A stretch of 64,000 nucleotides of DNA. Origin: Centrapalus pauciflorus. Taxonomy: Eukaryota; Streptophyta; Magnoliopsida; Asterales; Asteraceae. The stretch spans positions 124,001 to 188,000 of the forward strand of contig JAANYP010001190.1 of NCBI GenBank assembly GCA_020465985.1, given 5' to 3'. A program made the position numbers and the translations under genes. The notes under the pieces are model-generated. The model worked only from the letters and a program-made list of their open reading frames with translations, ran no database searches and had not been told where the DNA came from. This document shows positions 45,450 through 55,452 of the stretch, in pieces (position 1 is the first letter of the stretch; each line of letters opens with the position of its first letter).

Positions 45450-46853
45450 ATGAAAAAGCAGATGGCACTGCTTACAAAAGCATTTCAAAAGAAATTCTAC
45501 AGAAAGTCAACCAACAATAAGATGCGCTATAAAACAGGCTCGAGGAAAATTGAAAAGAAGGACAAATATGAGAAATCTGGAGAAAGCAGTGCACGAAAGA
45601 CTGATAAATATGAAAAGTCAGACAAGTCAGCAAAGAAAGAGTCAGAACAGAAATGTTACAACTGTGGAAAACCAGGTCATTATGCCCGAGAATGCAGATC
45701 CCCAGTAGTCAAAAACTCAGACTACTATACAAGAAAGGCTCTCTTACCCAAAGAAAAAGAGTCTGGCAAAGCTCTTATGGCGGAGGATGACCACTGGTTG
45801 CAGTTATCTGAAGATGATGACATTTTGGATAAAGATGCTCATATTTGTCTCAAATCAGAAATTTTCAATGAGTCAGAATTGAGTGAATCAGCATTGATAG
45901 CTGAAGATGAAGTATGGGTTGGATTAACTGATGACGAGGATACAGAAAGACAAGAATCTGAGTCTGATGAAGAGGAAGAGACAGAAGAAGGTGCATTAAT
46001 GGCAACTGGCAAAAACGAGGCTGAAAATGATGAAGATTCAGAGTCTGAAAAATCAGATGGGTCAGATAAACCGGAGGTACATTCTAATTCTGACTCTGAT
46101 ATTAATGAATCATGTATATTAGAAGAAAAACTAACTCATATGGCCTTTATGCTTAAAAAGTTCGAAAAGTCTTTAAAGGCGGAAAAGAAAAATGTTCATT
46201 CTTTGGAAAACAAACTTCGTAATGAACATAACTTAGTTTTAGACTTTTCCAAAGATAAAGCATTAGCTTTACGAGCAGTTTCAGACTTACAAGATAAGGA
46301 AAGAGAACTTCAAAGCAATATACTCAATCTTAATCACAATATATCTGATTTACAAGAAAGACTGCGAATAGCAGAATTAGAAGCTTCAAACTTTTCTGTA
46401 AAATATCATGCTATTTTTGAAGAACGAACTAAACTTTATGAGAAAATAAAGAAGATGAAAGATGAATTTATCAAAAGAGGGCAAACTATTCAAACAATTT
46501 CTTTAAATCAACCAAAAGACACAGAATTTTATAATTCTAAATCTGGAATTGGTTGGGAAAATCCAAAGTATCTGACAAAAGCAATATCTAGTTCACCAAC
46601 ATTATATGATGTCAGATACATGAACTTAGGATTAAAAATGGCATTTATGAAAGCCTCTGAAGATGTAGAATCTAGTGAAGAAATAAAAAGATTACGATCA
46701 GACAAAATGCAAAATTCTGGTGATTATACCAGAATAAATGAAACAATTAATATTCATGATACTAAAGAAGAGTACATTCAAACATATTCTGAAAAGGATT
46801 TGTCTGAATTACCTACTCAATCTCAAAAATTATTTTGCCATATTCAATTTTAG
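45450..46853 (+). CDS. gag: E9 gag, nucleocapsid/coiled coil, duplication unit 2 and beyond
   Basis: 467 residues. Zinc knuckle CYNCGKPGHYAREC (about residues 69-82), acidic repeats, the same coiled coil as unit 1, then reading through to DEFIKRGQTIQTISLNQP and, after the duplication end at 46634, unique sequence MAFMKASEDVESSEEIKRL. It ends at 46851-46853 with a frameshift. The 46835 frame continues the coiled coil. E2 gag shows the same DEF-KRGQT block. Confidence 0.85.
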   Translation: MKKQMALLTKAFQKKFYRKSTNNKMRYKTGSRKIEKKDKYEKSGESSARKTDKYEKSDKSAKKESEQKCYNCGKPGHYARECRSPVVKNSDYYTRKALLPKEKESGKALMAEDDHWLQLSEDDDILDKDAHICLKSEIFNESELSESALIAEDEVWVGLTDDEDTERQESESDEEEETEEGALMATGKNEAENDEDSESEKSDGSDKPEVHSNSDSDINESCILEEKLTHMAFMLKKFEKSLKAEKKNVHSLENKLRNEHNLVLDFSKDKALALRAVSDLQDKERELQSNILNLNHNISDLQERLRIAELEASNFSVKYHAIFEERTKLYEKIKKMKDEFIKRGQTIQTISLNQPKDTEFYNSKSGIGWENPKYLTKAISSSPTLYDVRYMNLGLKMAFMKASEDVESSEEIKRLRSDKMQNSGDYTRINETINIHDTKEEYIQTYSEKDLSELPTQSQKLFCHIQF

Positions 46854-47879
46854 AAAAGATAAATTCTGATCTAGAATTGAAAGTTAAAAATTTTAAGACA
46901 GAGAATGGAACTCTCAAGGCTAAACTAAGAAAAATGGAACAAATGTTGCAAGATCAACCAAAAAACATAAAGTTGTCTGATCCACAATCATCTACTTCTC
47001 TAGATTCTATAAATTCAGAAAAAGAATTTGATCTGTACATGCACTCTGACGTTAATTCATTAGATCAAATGTTTGGTAAAATTGATGAATTTATCAAACC
47101 TTTGCCTAACAAACAATCAAATGATAATAAAGAACCTGTTAAAATTCTACAAAGAATGTCTACAGATTCTTTAAAAGCATCTTAAAATTCACCATTATTA
47201 CAACAAAAGAAGGAGAAAACAAAAGTTATTGTTAAAACTCCTAACTTTGAAAAGGGTGAATCATCTTCATCAGCGGACTCAATTGCACTTAAAGTCCAAT
47301 CTTCAAAAGGTATGAAAAATTTACAGAAGAAACGAGTATCTAAATCGACTAATTCTCATACTTCTTTTATGTCAGATATCATTGTGAACGGTTCGAGAAA
47401 ACAAGTTTGGCGAAAGAAGAAAAGAGAACAGAAAAACAAGAGTATAAAACAAGAGTGGCGCGTGAAGGACAAAATTGTTACAGATAGAAATAGCAAAATT
47501 GAACATTCTGTCTGTAATAATAAACTTGTTAATAATTCTTGTATAAAGTTTTCAAGAAAGGACTTAATTGCTTTGAATTCTTGTGCTTGTAAGCCTTCAA
47601 TTGTTAAATCTAATAAGCTCGTCTGGCAACCGAAGAAAAAGGACCCATTTTATGAACAGAAAAAGGTTCCACAGAAAAATATTTCAAAAACAATTCCACC
47701 GCGAATTGTACAAAAGTGGATAACTAAAAGAACAGTTCAAAAGTGGGTACCTAAAATAACTTCAAATGATAAGCTAAAAGCCATATCTGTTAGAAAAACA
47801 AATAATACTGTGCATGAATTACCTAAAACAAAAGTACCCAACTACAAGTGGGTACCTCATGTGCTATTTCGTCTTATAG
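46835..47879 (+). pseudogene. gag: E9 gag basic tail between coiled coil and protease
   Basis: The frame 46835-47185 is coiled coil (LELKVKNFKTENGTLKAKLR). A stop at 47183-47185 follows, and 47312-47902 is very Lys/Asn/Trp-rich with repeated QKW-VP words (RIVQKWITKRTVQKWVPKIT, NYKWVPHV). The tail resembles the extended gag end of SIRE-type elements and leads straight to the protease. Function in RNA binding is an inference from charge. Confidence 0.6.
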
Positions 47880-48101
47880 GTAAACCATGTCTGGTATCTT
47901 GACTCCGGATGTTCCAAGCATATGACCGGACAACGAGACACACTCACAGACTTTGTAGAAAAGTTCTCTGGGACGGTCAGATTTGGAAATGATCAGTTTT
48001 GTCCGATCAAAGGATACAGAAGTCTCAAATACGACAAAATTATCATCCAAAAGGTTTTCTATGTTGATGGTCTTGGACACAATTTGTTTAGTATTGGATA
48101 G
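47880..48101 (+). pseudogene. pol: E9 aspartic protease
   Basis: In the frame shifted from the gag tail, WYLDSGCSKHMTG lies at about 47896 with the D-S-G active site. VRFGNDQFCPIKGYRS-type strands follow, then YVDGLGHNLFSIG and a TAG at 48099, where relatives read Gln. The protease is therefore cut off from both gag and integrase. Confidence 0.8.
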
Positions 48102-50660
48102 TTGGGTGATAAAGGTTTAGAAGTCAATTTCAAAGCCAATAGGTGCAGCATCAGATCCGGAGAAGGAAAGGAAATTTTGGCAGGAAACAGGAAAACAAAT
48201 TTGTACTCCATTGATTTAGCTTCGATTAATCTGAAGAAAGATGTCTGCTTAATGTCAAAAGATACATCTAAAACAGCATGGTTGTGGCATCGTCGCCTTT
48301 CACATATGAACTTCAATGAGTTAACCAACCTAGCAAAAGGAGGGTTAGTTAAAGGGCTGCCGACGCTCAAATTCCAAAAAGAGCAGTTGTGTGCCGCATG
48401 TGAAAAAGGAAAAATGACAAGAGCTACACACAAATCCAAAACAGAACACTCATCCACGAGAGCGCTGGAATTACTGCATATGGATTTGTGTGGACCAATG
48501 AGAGTACAAAGCATCAATAAGAAACGATATGTATTGGTGATAGTTGATGACTATTCACGATACACATGGGTTTTCTTCCTGAGGTCCAAATCAGATGCAA
48601 CCGAAACGATCATAGACTTCATCCGGAAAATACAAGTGAAGTTGCAACTCACAATTCAAACAATCCACTCAGATAACGGAACAGAATTCAAGAACAAATC
48701 ACCTGACTCATTCTTGAATTCAATAGGAATTACACATCAGTTTTCAGCTGCTCGGACTCCACAACAAAATGGTGTCGTTGAAAGAAGAAATCGGACACTA
48801 GTGGAATCAGCTAGGACGATGTTGGCATATTCCAATTTACCGTTATTCTTGTGGGCAGAAGCAGTTGCAACAGCTTGTTTCACACAGAATCGTTCAATCA
48901 TAAATAAGAGATTCGGAAAGACTCCTTATGAATTGATTAATAAACGAATACCTAATATTAAATTTTTCCATGTCTTTGGTTGCAGATGCTTTATTCTAAA
49001 CGACAAAGATAATATTGGAAAGTTTAATCAAAAGGCAGATGAAGGAATATTCATCGGATATTCGAAGGAGTCGGTTGCCTTCCGAGTGTACAACAAGAGA
49101 ACCAAGACGGTCAACGAGAGCGTGAATGTCAAATTTGATGAAGGAGTGGTAATGGCTTCTGAACACACTAGTTCAGGACCCGAACCTAAGACGCAGACTT
49201 CATTGTGGTCATCTGAACAAAATGCAGAACACTCGGAATTACATAAGTTGTTTGAGAACTTTTATGAAGACTATTTTGAAAAGCCCAAAACTAATGTTCT
49301 AAATTTGGTGCCTGACAGGATTACTGAAGATCCAGTCGTAGTCTCTGATCTTTCTCAACAACAAGTTTCAGAAGAAACTGGAGAAGCCTCAACAGCAAAT
49401 GTGCAGTCGACTACTGAGATTGTACAACCCATTGAACCTCCTTATTCTTCTGAAACACCCATTACTTCTGAACATTCAGAAGCTCCTACCTCAGATGTCC
49501 CACCTACAACATCTGAAGTAACTCCCCAACCATATCTAGATCACAATCCCAATCAAGACCAAATAGAAACGTTTCCACATACTGTTAAGTGGACAAGAAA
49601 TCACCCAATAGAAAAGATTATTGGTGATCCATCCGCGTCAGTCCAAACCAGAAGGGCAACCATAAATGAATGTTTATTTTCAAAGTTTTTAAGTAAAATA
49701 GAGCCCAAGAATGTAAAAGAAGCACTTCTGGACGCTGATTGGATTGTGGCAATGCAAGAAGAACTGAACCAGTTCGAACGGTTAAAGGTCTGGAGACTTG
49801 TTGAGCGCCCAAAAGACAAATCCATTATAGGCACGAAATGGATCTTTAAAAACAAGAAAGATGAACATGGAGTAATCATTCGGAATAAAGCTCGTCTCGT
49901 TGCCAAAGGATACAGCCAACAAGAAGGGATTGACTACGATGAAACGTTTGCACCAGTTGCACGAATTGAAGCCATTAGAATGTTTTTAGCTTTTGCCGCT
50001 CATAAAAACTTTACAGTATATCAAATGGATGTTAAAACTACGTTTTTAAACGGGGAAATAACAGATGAAGTATATACATATCAGCCCGAAGGTTTTACTG
50101 ATCCTTCAAGACCTGATCATGTATATATTTTAGATAAGTCACTGTATGGCCTTAAACAAGCACCGCGTGCTTGGTATGATGCACTTTCAACATATCTGTT
50201 GAAATGTGGATTTACAAAAGGTGCAGCTGACACAACCCTGTTTATAAAACGTCAGGGGTCGGATATCATAGTTATACAAATATATGTAGACGACATAATT
50301 TTTGGCTCTACAAATCCAGAATTTTGTAAGAAATTCGCATTTTTAATGTCCCAAAAATTCGAAATGAGCATGATGGGGGAAATAAATTTTTTCTTAGGAT
50401 TACAAGTAAAACAATTAGCTGATGGTATTTTTATCAATCAGTCAAAATATATACAAGACATGCTAAAGAAATTTAACATGGTCAACAATACTCCTATGAA
50501 AACTCCCATGGCTCCGGATTCAAAGTCAAAACTCAATGCGGACATCTCAGGGAAACCTGTAGATGTGACTCATTATCGAGGTATAATTGGGTCATTAATG
50601 TACTTAACAGCTAGTAGACCAGATATTATGTTTGCTACATGTGTCTGTGCTAGATATTAG
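48102..50660 (+). CDS. pol: E9 pol: integrase and reverse transcriptase
   Basis: 852 residues. The GAG-pre-integrase motif is LWHRRLSHMNFNEL (about residue 64). The integrase D,D,E lies in HMDLCGP (48478), HSDNGTEFKN (about 48668) and NGVVERRNRTL (about 48777). A Pro/Ser/Thr-rich linker spans 49150-49550. RT starts at KWIFKNKKDEHG (49840) and has QMDVKTTFLNGE (usual KSAFLNG) and YVDDIIFGS (50284). SRPDIMFATCVCARY is followed by TAG at 50658. The Met at 48102 is not a natural start. Confidence 0.92.
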   Translation: MGDKGLEVNFKANRCSIRSGEGKEILAGNRKTNLYSIDLASINLKKDVCLMSKDTSKTAWLWHRRLSHMNFNELTNLAKGGLVKGLPTLKFQKEQLCAACEKGKMTRATHKSKTEHSSTRALELLHMDLCGPMRVQSINKKRYVLVIVDDYSRYTWVFFLRSKSDATETIIDFIRKIQVKLQLTIQTIHSDNGTEFKNKSPDSFLNSIGITHQFSAARTPQQNGVVERRNRTLVESARTMLAYSNLPLFLWAEAVATACFTQNRSIINKRFGKTPYELINKRIPNIKFFHVFGCRCFILNDKDNIGKFNQKADEGIFIGYSKESVAFRVYNKRTKTVNESVNVKFDEGVVMASEHTSSGPEPKTQTSLWSSEQNAEHSELHKLFENFYEDYFEKPKTNVLNLVPDRITEDPVVVSDLSQQQVSEETGEASTANVQSTTEIVQPIEPPYSSETPITSEHSEAPTSDVPPTTSEVTPQPYLDHNPNQDQIETFPHTVKWTRNHPIEKIIGDPSASVQTRRATINECLFSKFLSKIEPKNVKEALLDADWIVAMQEELNQFERLKVWRLVERPKDKSIIGTKWIFKNKKDEHGVIIRNKARLVAKGYSQQEGIDYDETFAPVARIEAIRMFLAFAAHKNFTVYQMDVKTTFLNGEITDEVYTYQPEGFTDPSRPDHVYILDKSLYGLKQAPRAWYDALSTYLLKCGFTKGAADTTLFIKRQGSDIIVIQIYVDDIIFGSTNPEFCKKFAFLMSQKFEMSMMGEINFFLGLQVKQLADGIFINQSKYIQDMLKKFNMVNNTPMKTPMAPDSKSKLNADISGKPVDVTHYRGIIGSLMYLTASRPDIMFATCVCARY

Positions 50661-51230
50661 ACAAATCCTAAAGAATCACACTTAACAGCTGCGAAACGAA
50701 TTTTAAGATATCTCAAAGGAACTCCACATCTTGGTTTGTGGTATCCTAGAGAATCTTCATTTAATCTGACTACTTTTTCTGACGCTGATTACGCAGGTGA
50801 TAAGATGGACAGAAAGAGTACGTCTGGAGCAGTACAGTTCTTAGGTGACAAACCCGTATGTTGGTCATCCAAGAAACAACATTGCGTCTCATTGTCTACA
50901 GCTGAAGCAGAGTACGTTGCCGTATCTTCTTGCTGTTCTCAGGTGTTGTGGATGAAGAGCCAACTGCACGATTACGGGTTTACACCAAAGAAAATACTAA
51001 TATATTGTGATTCTCAGAGCGCAATAGCTATTGCATCAAATCCGGTGCAACATTAAAAAACAAAACACATTGACATTCGGTATCATTTTATAAAAGATCA
51101 TGTAGAAAATGGAAATATAGAATTATATTTTGTACCTACTGAATATCAACTAGCTGATTTGTTTACCAAAGCGTTTATTGAAAAGCGGTTTAATTTTTTG
51201 GTATACAAATTAGGTATGTTGAATCGTTAA
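50661..51230 (+). pseudogene. pol: E9 pol C-terminus: RNase H
   Basis: The frame continues after the TAG with HLTAAKRILRYLKGTPHLGL, FSDADYAGDKMDRKSTSG and STAEAEYVAVSSC. A TAA at 51054 stands where relatives have a Ser codon before KTKHIDIRYHFI. LADLFTKAF leads to the natural end LGMLNR at 51230. PPT-like tracts begin about 140 bases later. Confidence 0.88.
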
Positions 51231-51366
51231 GATTTAATAATTCAGTAGTTTCAATATATAAATTTAAAATTTTCATTTTTTTATTGATTTTTATCTGATG
51301 TTAAATTCATGAATCATAAAAAGTTTATATTCTTTGGAATTTAACAAGATCTGGATTGTCATGTGC

Positions 51367-51504
51367 AAGGGGAGCAGAAAATAAATTTATCTGATTTTGA
51401 GTAAATCTGATAAAAATTATCTGTTATTTTGTAGGGGGAGCAGAGCTGAGAAAATGAATATACATTTGAGGGGGAGCAACTTTCAGAAATTCAAGGGGGA
51501 GTAA
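51367..51504 (+). promoter_or_regulatory. Cluster of four polypurine-tract-like sites after E9 pol
   Basis: AAGGGGAGCAG (51367), TAGGGGGAGCAG (51432), TGAGGGGGAGCAAC (51467) and CAAGGGGGAGTAA (51492). None is followed by an LTR start. E1 has a single similar site at 6026 in the same position. Confidence 0.7.
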
Positions 51505-51761
51505 TTGAGCATTTTAATATTTTTTTTTGAGTTTAATATTTTTTTTTTGTTTTTTAATATTTTGTTTGTTTTTGTTTTTGTGTGTGTGTTTTTTTAAAAA
51601 AAATTTTTTTGAAAATCAAATTTTATCTTGATATTTTGTATTTTTTCTTTATATATCACAATATTTGTTGAAAAGATAATATGGGTTTAAATAAGTGGGT
51701 TTTATTTGTTTTGGATGATGGGCCGGATTAATTGCAATTTACAATGGCCGGATATTTTGAC

Positions 51762-51768
51762 TATAAAT
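51762..51768 (+). promoter_or_regulatory. Candidate internal TATA box for E9 ORF2
   Basis: TATAAAT in GACTATAAATTTG, about 530 bases after pol. It is followed by CT/CA-rich leader-like sequence (CATCATCTTCTCC...CTTTCTTCACTC) and a splice donor at 51903. The matched layout in both E10 arms supports a promoter. Confidence 0.55.
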
Positions 51769-51902
51769 TTGAATTTTCAAATTCAAATCACTTTTTCGGA
51801 TATTTTATTTCATCATCTTCTCCAAATAGCTTTCTTCACTCTTAAGAAACTGTAAACCCACAATCATCATCGACTTCATAACGATATCTTTTCATCAAAA
51901 TT

Positions 51903-53205
51903 GTGAGTAAATGTTCTGATTGTTTATGCTTATAGTATTTCTATGTTGCTTATTTCAGTTTGGGTTTTATGTAAAGCTGTGTTCGTATTTTTTTTTGTAT
52001 TTGAGCGTTCATGGAGATTCATGATATTTGTTCATGAAAATGAAATTAAATGTGTGATGGGTTTCGTATTGTAATCATGACCATGAATCTGAAATTTCAT
52101 AAGTCATTTTTTCATCACACAAACAGATTGTTTGATTTTGATATTGAACAGTTTCGTGTTCTTCATAAATCTGAAATTTGAATTTTTAACAACTTTAATG
52201 TTGTTTTTGTTCAAAGTTCAGTAAATCAAATGTGTTTAAAATGCATTTTCGAAGGGGATACAAGTTTTAAATCACTGAAAAAGGTCCCTGAAATTAAATT
52301 CGAAAATTCAGTTTAAATTTGACTTGTAATAAAAACAAACAGGAATTTCTCGAATAAAGCTATACTCGAGAAAGCCCAAGAGTTAATCGAGTTGGCTAAA
52401 AAGACATTCGAGAAAGCCTTAGACTAATTCGAGTTGAATAACATGTGACTCGAGAAAACCCAAGAGTTAATCGAGTTGATTAAACGGATAATCGAGAAAG
52501 TCTCTGTATCATGCGAGTTGACGGAATACAGGACTTAGAAAATTTTCAAAACTTCATTGTCTAAGAACACTTACAATTTATTCGAGTTGAGGCAATGTAG
52601 TTATCGAGAAAATGTCTTATTGATTCGAGTTGAGTGTTAGACATCAAAGAGATATAGTCCACATATTCTCATGTTTCATTCGAGTTTAATACCTGTTTCA
52701 TTCGAGTTTAACATGTATTTCATTCGAGAACCTTCAAGAATCATTCGAGTTGAATCAAGAACTATTCGAGTTGTGTCATGTTTTATTCGAGTTTCATACA
52801 TATGTAATTCGAGTTTTACATAGTCTTATTCGAGTTTATTCATAGACAGTCAAGTTGTTTCATGTGTCATTCGGGATTAATCAAGAGTCATTCGAGAAAG
52901 TTGTAGTTTCAGTCGAGTTTTAAAAGAAATTTTTTTCCTAAGTGTGGAATTTTTAATGTTTTAAGAAAAATGTCACATTTTTTTAAGAAATTGTTAAATA
53001 TTTGTGTTTTTCTAACATTGGTCTCTAAACGATTGACTCTGGAGTCCTTTCAATAATAGTCTATTATTTTCTGGAATCCCGATGCATTAAACAGAAAATC
53101 ACAATTTTTTACAATTTCGGATAAAATGTTACAATTTTTCTACATTTTAAGGATTGTCATTTGTGTACATGGTCTGACTAACATGATTTTTTATTTGGTT
53201 TACAG
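51903..53205 (+). other. Candidate 5'UTR intron before E9 ORF2
   Basis: The donor TT|GTGAGTAA is at 51903. A branch-site-like TGACTAAC lies at 53176-53183. The acceptor TTTGGTTTACAG|GTG has AG at 53204-53205, eight bases before the ORF2 ATG (53214). The 1303-base interval is T-rich, noncoding, and full of TCGAG words at 52340-52925. Confidence 0.55.
52340..52925 (+). repeat. Dispersed TCGAGTT/TCGAGAAA repeats in the E9 ORF2 intron
   Basis: Some two dozen ATTCGAGTT, TTCGAGTTTCAT and CTCGAGAAA words occur at irregular 20-35 base spacing. They are related to the leader arrays at 42190-42690. Confidence 0.8.
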
Positions 53206-53213
53206 GTGTTCAA

Positions 53214-54725
53214 ATGGCATATCCAGTGCATTCTCAAAATTCCAATTCATCTGACTCCCATTCATCATCCAATCATACCGTTGTTTCCACACCTGTTCGT
53301 TCTACTTCAGTTGCCCGTCCCACACAGTCAAATATCATCCCAAATAACCAATTAGTTAAACCTAAACATTGCCTACCTTTTCGAGATAATAACCATCACC
53401 AGGATACCAAGGTTATTAAAGTTAGTCATCCTATAATCGTTGACATTCTCAAAGGCCATCCGTTAGGTTATCTGCTTCAATATAAACCTTCTATCCCTCA
53501 GGTATACCTACAACAATTTTGGCACACCGTCAAATTTGTTCCTGCTGACGGCAATCACCACTTCAAAGTTACAATAGACCAATTCAAAACTAAAATCACT
53601 CTCGCAAGACTTCGTCACAATTTATTTATTCCAAGACGTATAGACACAGTCAACTTTCCTGAATTGGCTGATTTTGAAGACTTTGTGTCGGATGAGGAGC
53701 TGGTTCATGATCTGATCTGCTTGGGCTACTCAAAGCCACTACCAAAGAGCTCCAAATTCCATCGGAATGGTTTGAATGGGGAATGGTACACACTATTTGG
53801 AATCATTAATAGGTGTATGACGTCAAAGCACACAGGTATCGACAGATGCAGTATTCATTGTCTAAGGATGTTTCATGGAATAGCATTTAACAAGCATTAT
53901 GATTATGCTCAGTGCATATGGGAGGATTTAAAAGAGATTGTTCTTGCAAAAACTACAAATAGAGCAAGAAAGTTTGTTTCGCTTCAGAGATTTATACAAA
54001 TTCTTATCCGAGGAATTCTTCGCGCAAATGAAAATATACCGAAGTGAGCCAATTCACAGCGCTGTCCAGATTATGTGATGATGAGCTTACACGAAGTGCC
54101 GGAATCTCCAAATGCGAATATTATGCCAATCCCGGAGTCATTGCTAAAATATGCGGATCAAGAGAGTGAGCATGTGAGATTGTATAGGATAGATCATGCT
54201 CCGATAGAGACCCAGGAGCCGGGATCTCTTACCCAAGGAGCTTTAGGAATAGAGGAACCTCAGCAAGGGGCTGAAGTTCAGGTTGCCCAATCTGTGAATG
54301 AGGGAGATGTTGTAGTAAGGGGAGGAGAGGAAGAAGCTGAGAGATCTGATTCCGAGAGAACTTTGTCGGATATCCAAGAAGAAGAAGGAGAAGGAGATGA
54401 TAATGATGATGATGATGATGGTGATGATGGAGGGGATCATCATGAGGGAGGTAGTATGATGATAGATATTGTAAGCATTGCTGAAGAGAGTGTGCGGGAT
54501 ACCATAAACCTAGAAAGCTGGGATATAACCACATCTGCTGTTAGCTCTCCTATGAGAGTTAGCATTGAAGAAGTCAGTATCCCACTGACGATTGCACACC
54601 CAACCATCCACTCAGTCTCCTCTCAACAGGAGATTGTTTCAATTGAGCACATGGATGAACCTTATAATCTATCCGAGAGTCATTTGGACTTGATGGATAT
54701 TGAAACAAGTACACAGCTGCCCGAG
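53214..54725 (+). pseudogene. E9 ORF2 accessory protein, one stop, C-terminus missing
   Basis: It starts MAYPVHSQNSNSSDSHSSSN directly after the candidate acceptor. Landmarks shared with E1 and E10 are VYLQQFW (QFW at residues 101-103), then NGEWYTLFGIINRCMTSKHTG and a helical end to NIPK. TGA at 54045-54047 is followed in frame by an acidic, Asp-rich linker (GAT repeats, 54390-54440). The RIYDP-type C-terminal domain is absent. The open frame runs on to 54890, but its last 50 or so codons are LTR sequence of E10. Function unknown. Confidence 0.68.
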
Positions 54726-55394
54726 TGTACGACTTCGTGTAAGGTCTACCACTACGAGATCTATCTAGACGCGGAACCGTCAACGAGTGCGGAATCCTTG
54801 TTAACGGGTAGACGGAAACAACTCTCACACACGAAACACGGAGACTATCAGAGGCTGAACGAACGACACACGAACGATCCTACGAACTGATTCTCTCCGA
54901 AATGGCACTAACACTGATGATAAACTCGAGATTGCTTAATGCTTAATCCCTCACGAATTCTGCAAAAAGTCTAATAATATTTCGAGTCTATCCCTAATTA
55001 TAGAGGCTAATTCGAGTCTGCCATGGGCCAAACTCGAATCCGGCCCAAGGCCCATTCGAGTTTGCCCCATCTGACATTCTCGAATCTGCCTAAGTGGTCA
55101 CATTCGAATCTGTCTAAGTGACTCATTCGAATCTGACCAGATTCGAATCCTAGTCCTTAGAGATTTCGAATATACCATTTCACATAATTGACTAAGTATT
55201 GAAACTTATGTTTTTACCTTATGATTGATTTTATCTTTGATCATCATGTTTGAACTTCTTGTAAAATGTTACATTAAGTTCAAACATACAAACAATAATT
55301 AATATCAAACATATATAAACATATATATCAAATACTTGCTAAACCACCATGTTGGATCACTTAGACTGCTATCGTCACATAGGGTGTACCAACA
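54726..55394 (-). repeat. E10 3' LTR, minus strand
   Basis: On the minus strand it starts TGTTGGTACACC at 55394, immediately after a PPT, and ends at about 54726 (GTACA) or 54718 (GGGCA). GC content and CpG use change sharply at about 54720. TATAAT-like CTCTATAATTAGG is near 55000. ATTCGAATCTG words fill 54960-55170. The distal end is uncertain by a few bases because no TSD partner is in the window. Confidence 0.6.
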
Positions 55395-55414
55395 GACTCC
55401 CCCTTGACGATAGC
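55368..55414 (-). promoter_or_regulatory. E10 polypurine tract inside a 9-bp inverted repeat
   Basis: The PPT AAGGGGGAGTC (minus) at 55395-55405 precedes the LTR start. GCTATCGTC at 55368-55376 and GACGATAGC at 55406-55414 are exact complements on either side of the PPT/LTR border, with a 29-base loop. Confidence 0.75.
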
Positions 55415-55452
55415 TTCTAATAATTCACACATTTGATTAAGAACTTTGTTCA

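Larger units (their letters stand above)
43243..46634 (+). repeat. Tandem duplication of gag (two units of about 1696 bp)
   Basis: Unit 1 is 43243-44938 and unit 2 is 44939-46634. Both begin AAAACTGCTAAGTCAATTTG and end TACATGAACTTAGGATT. The join lies in a short A-run shared by both ends. About 30 differences are seen by eye. Each unit holds half of the capsid core, a zinc knuckle and most of the coiled coil. Confidence 0.93.
41454..54725 (+). mobile_element. E9: Ty1/copia retrotransposon, SIRE-like, 3' truncated
   Basis: 5' LTR 41454-41746, tRNA-Met PBS 41749, leader with TCGAG repeats, gag (with tandem duplication), pol to 51230, PPT-like cluster, internal promoter and intron, and ORF2 from 53214. 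The ORF2 C-terminal domain, final PPT and 3' LTR are missing, because the LTR of E10 begins at about 54725 on the other strand. At least six stops or frameshifts occur in gag-pol. Confidence 0.88.

Noticed and set aside
54726..54890. C-terminal 50-odd codons of the 54075-54890 frame
   Set aside because: The composition and CpG density change at about 54720 and the sequence is the end of a minus-strand LTR, so the reading frame there is accidental.
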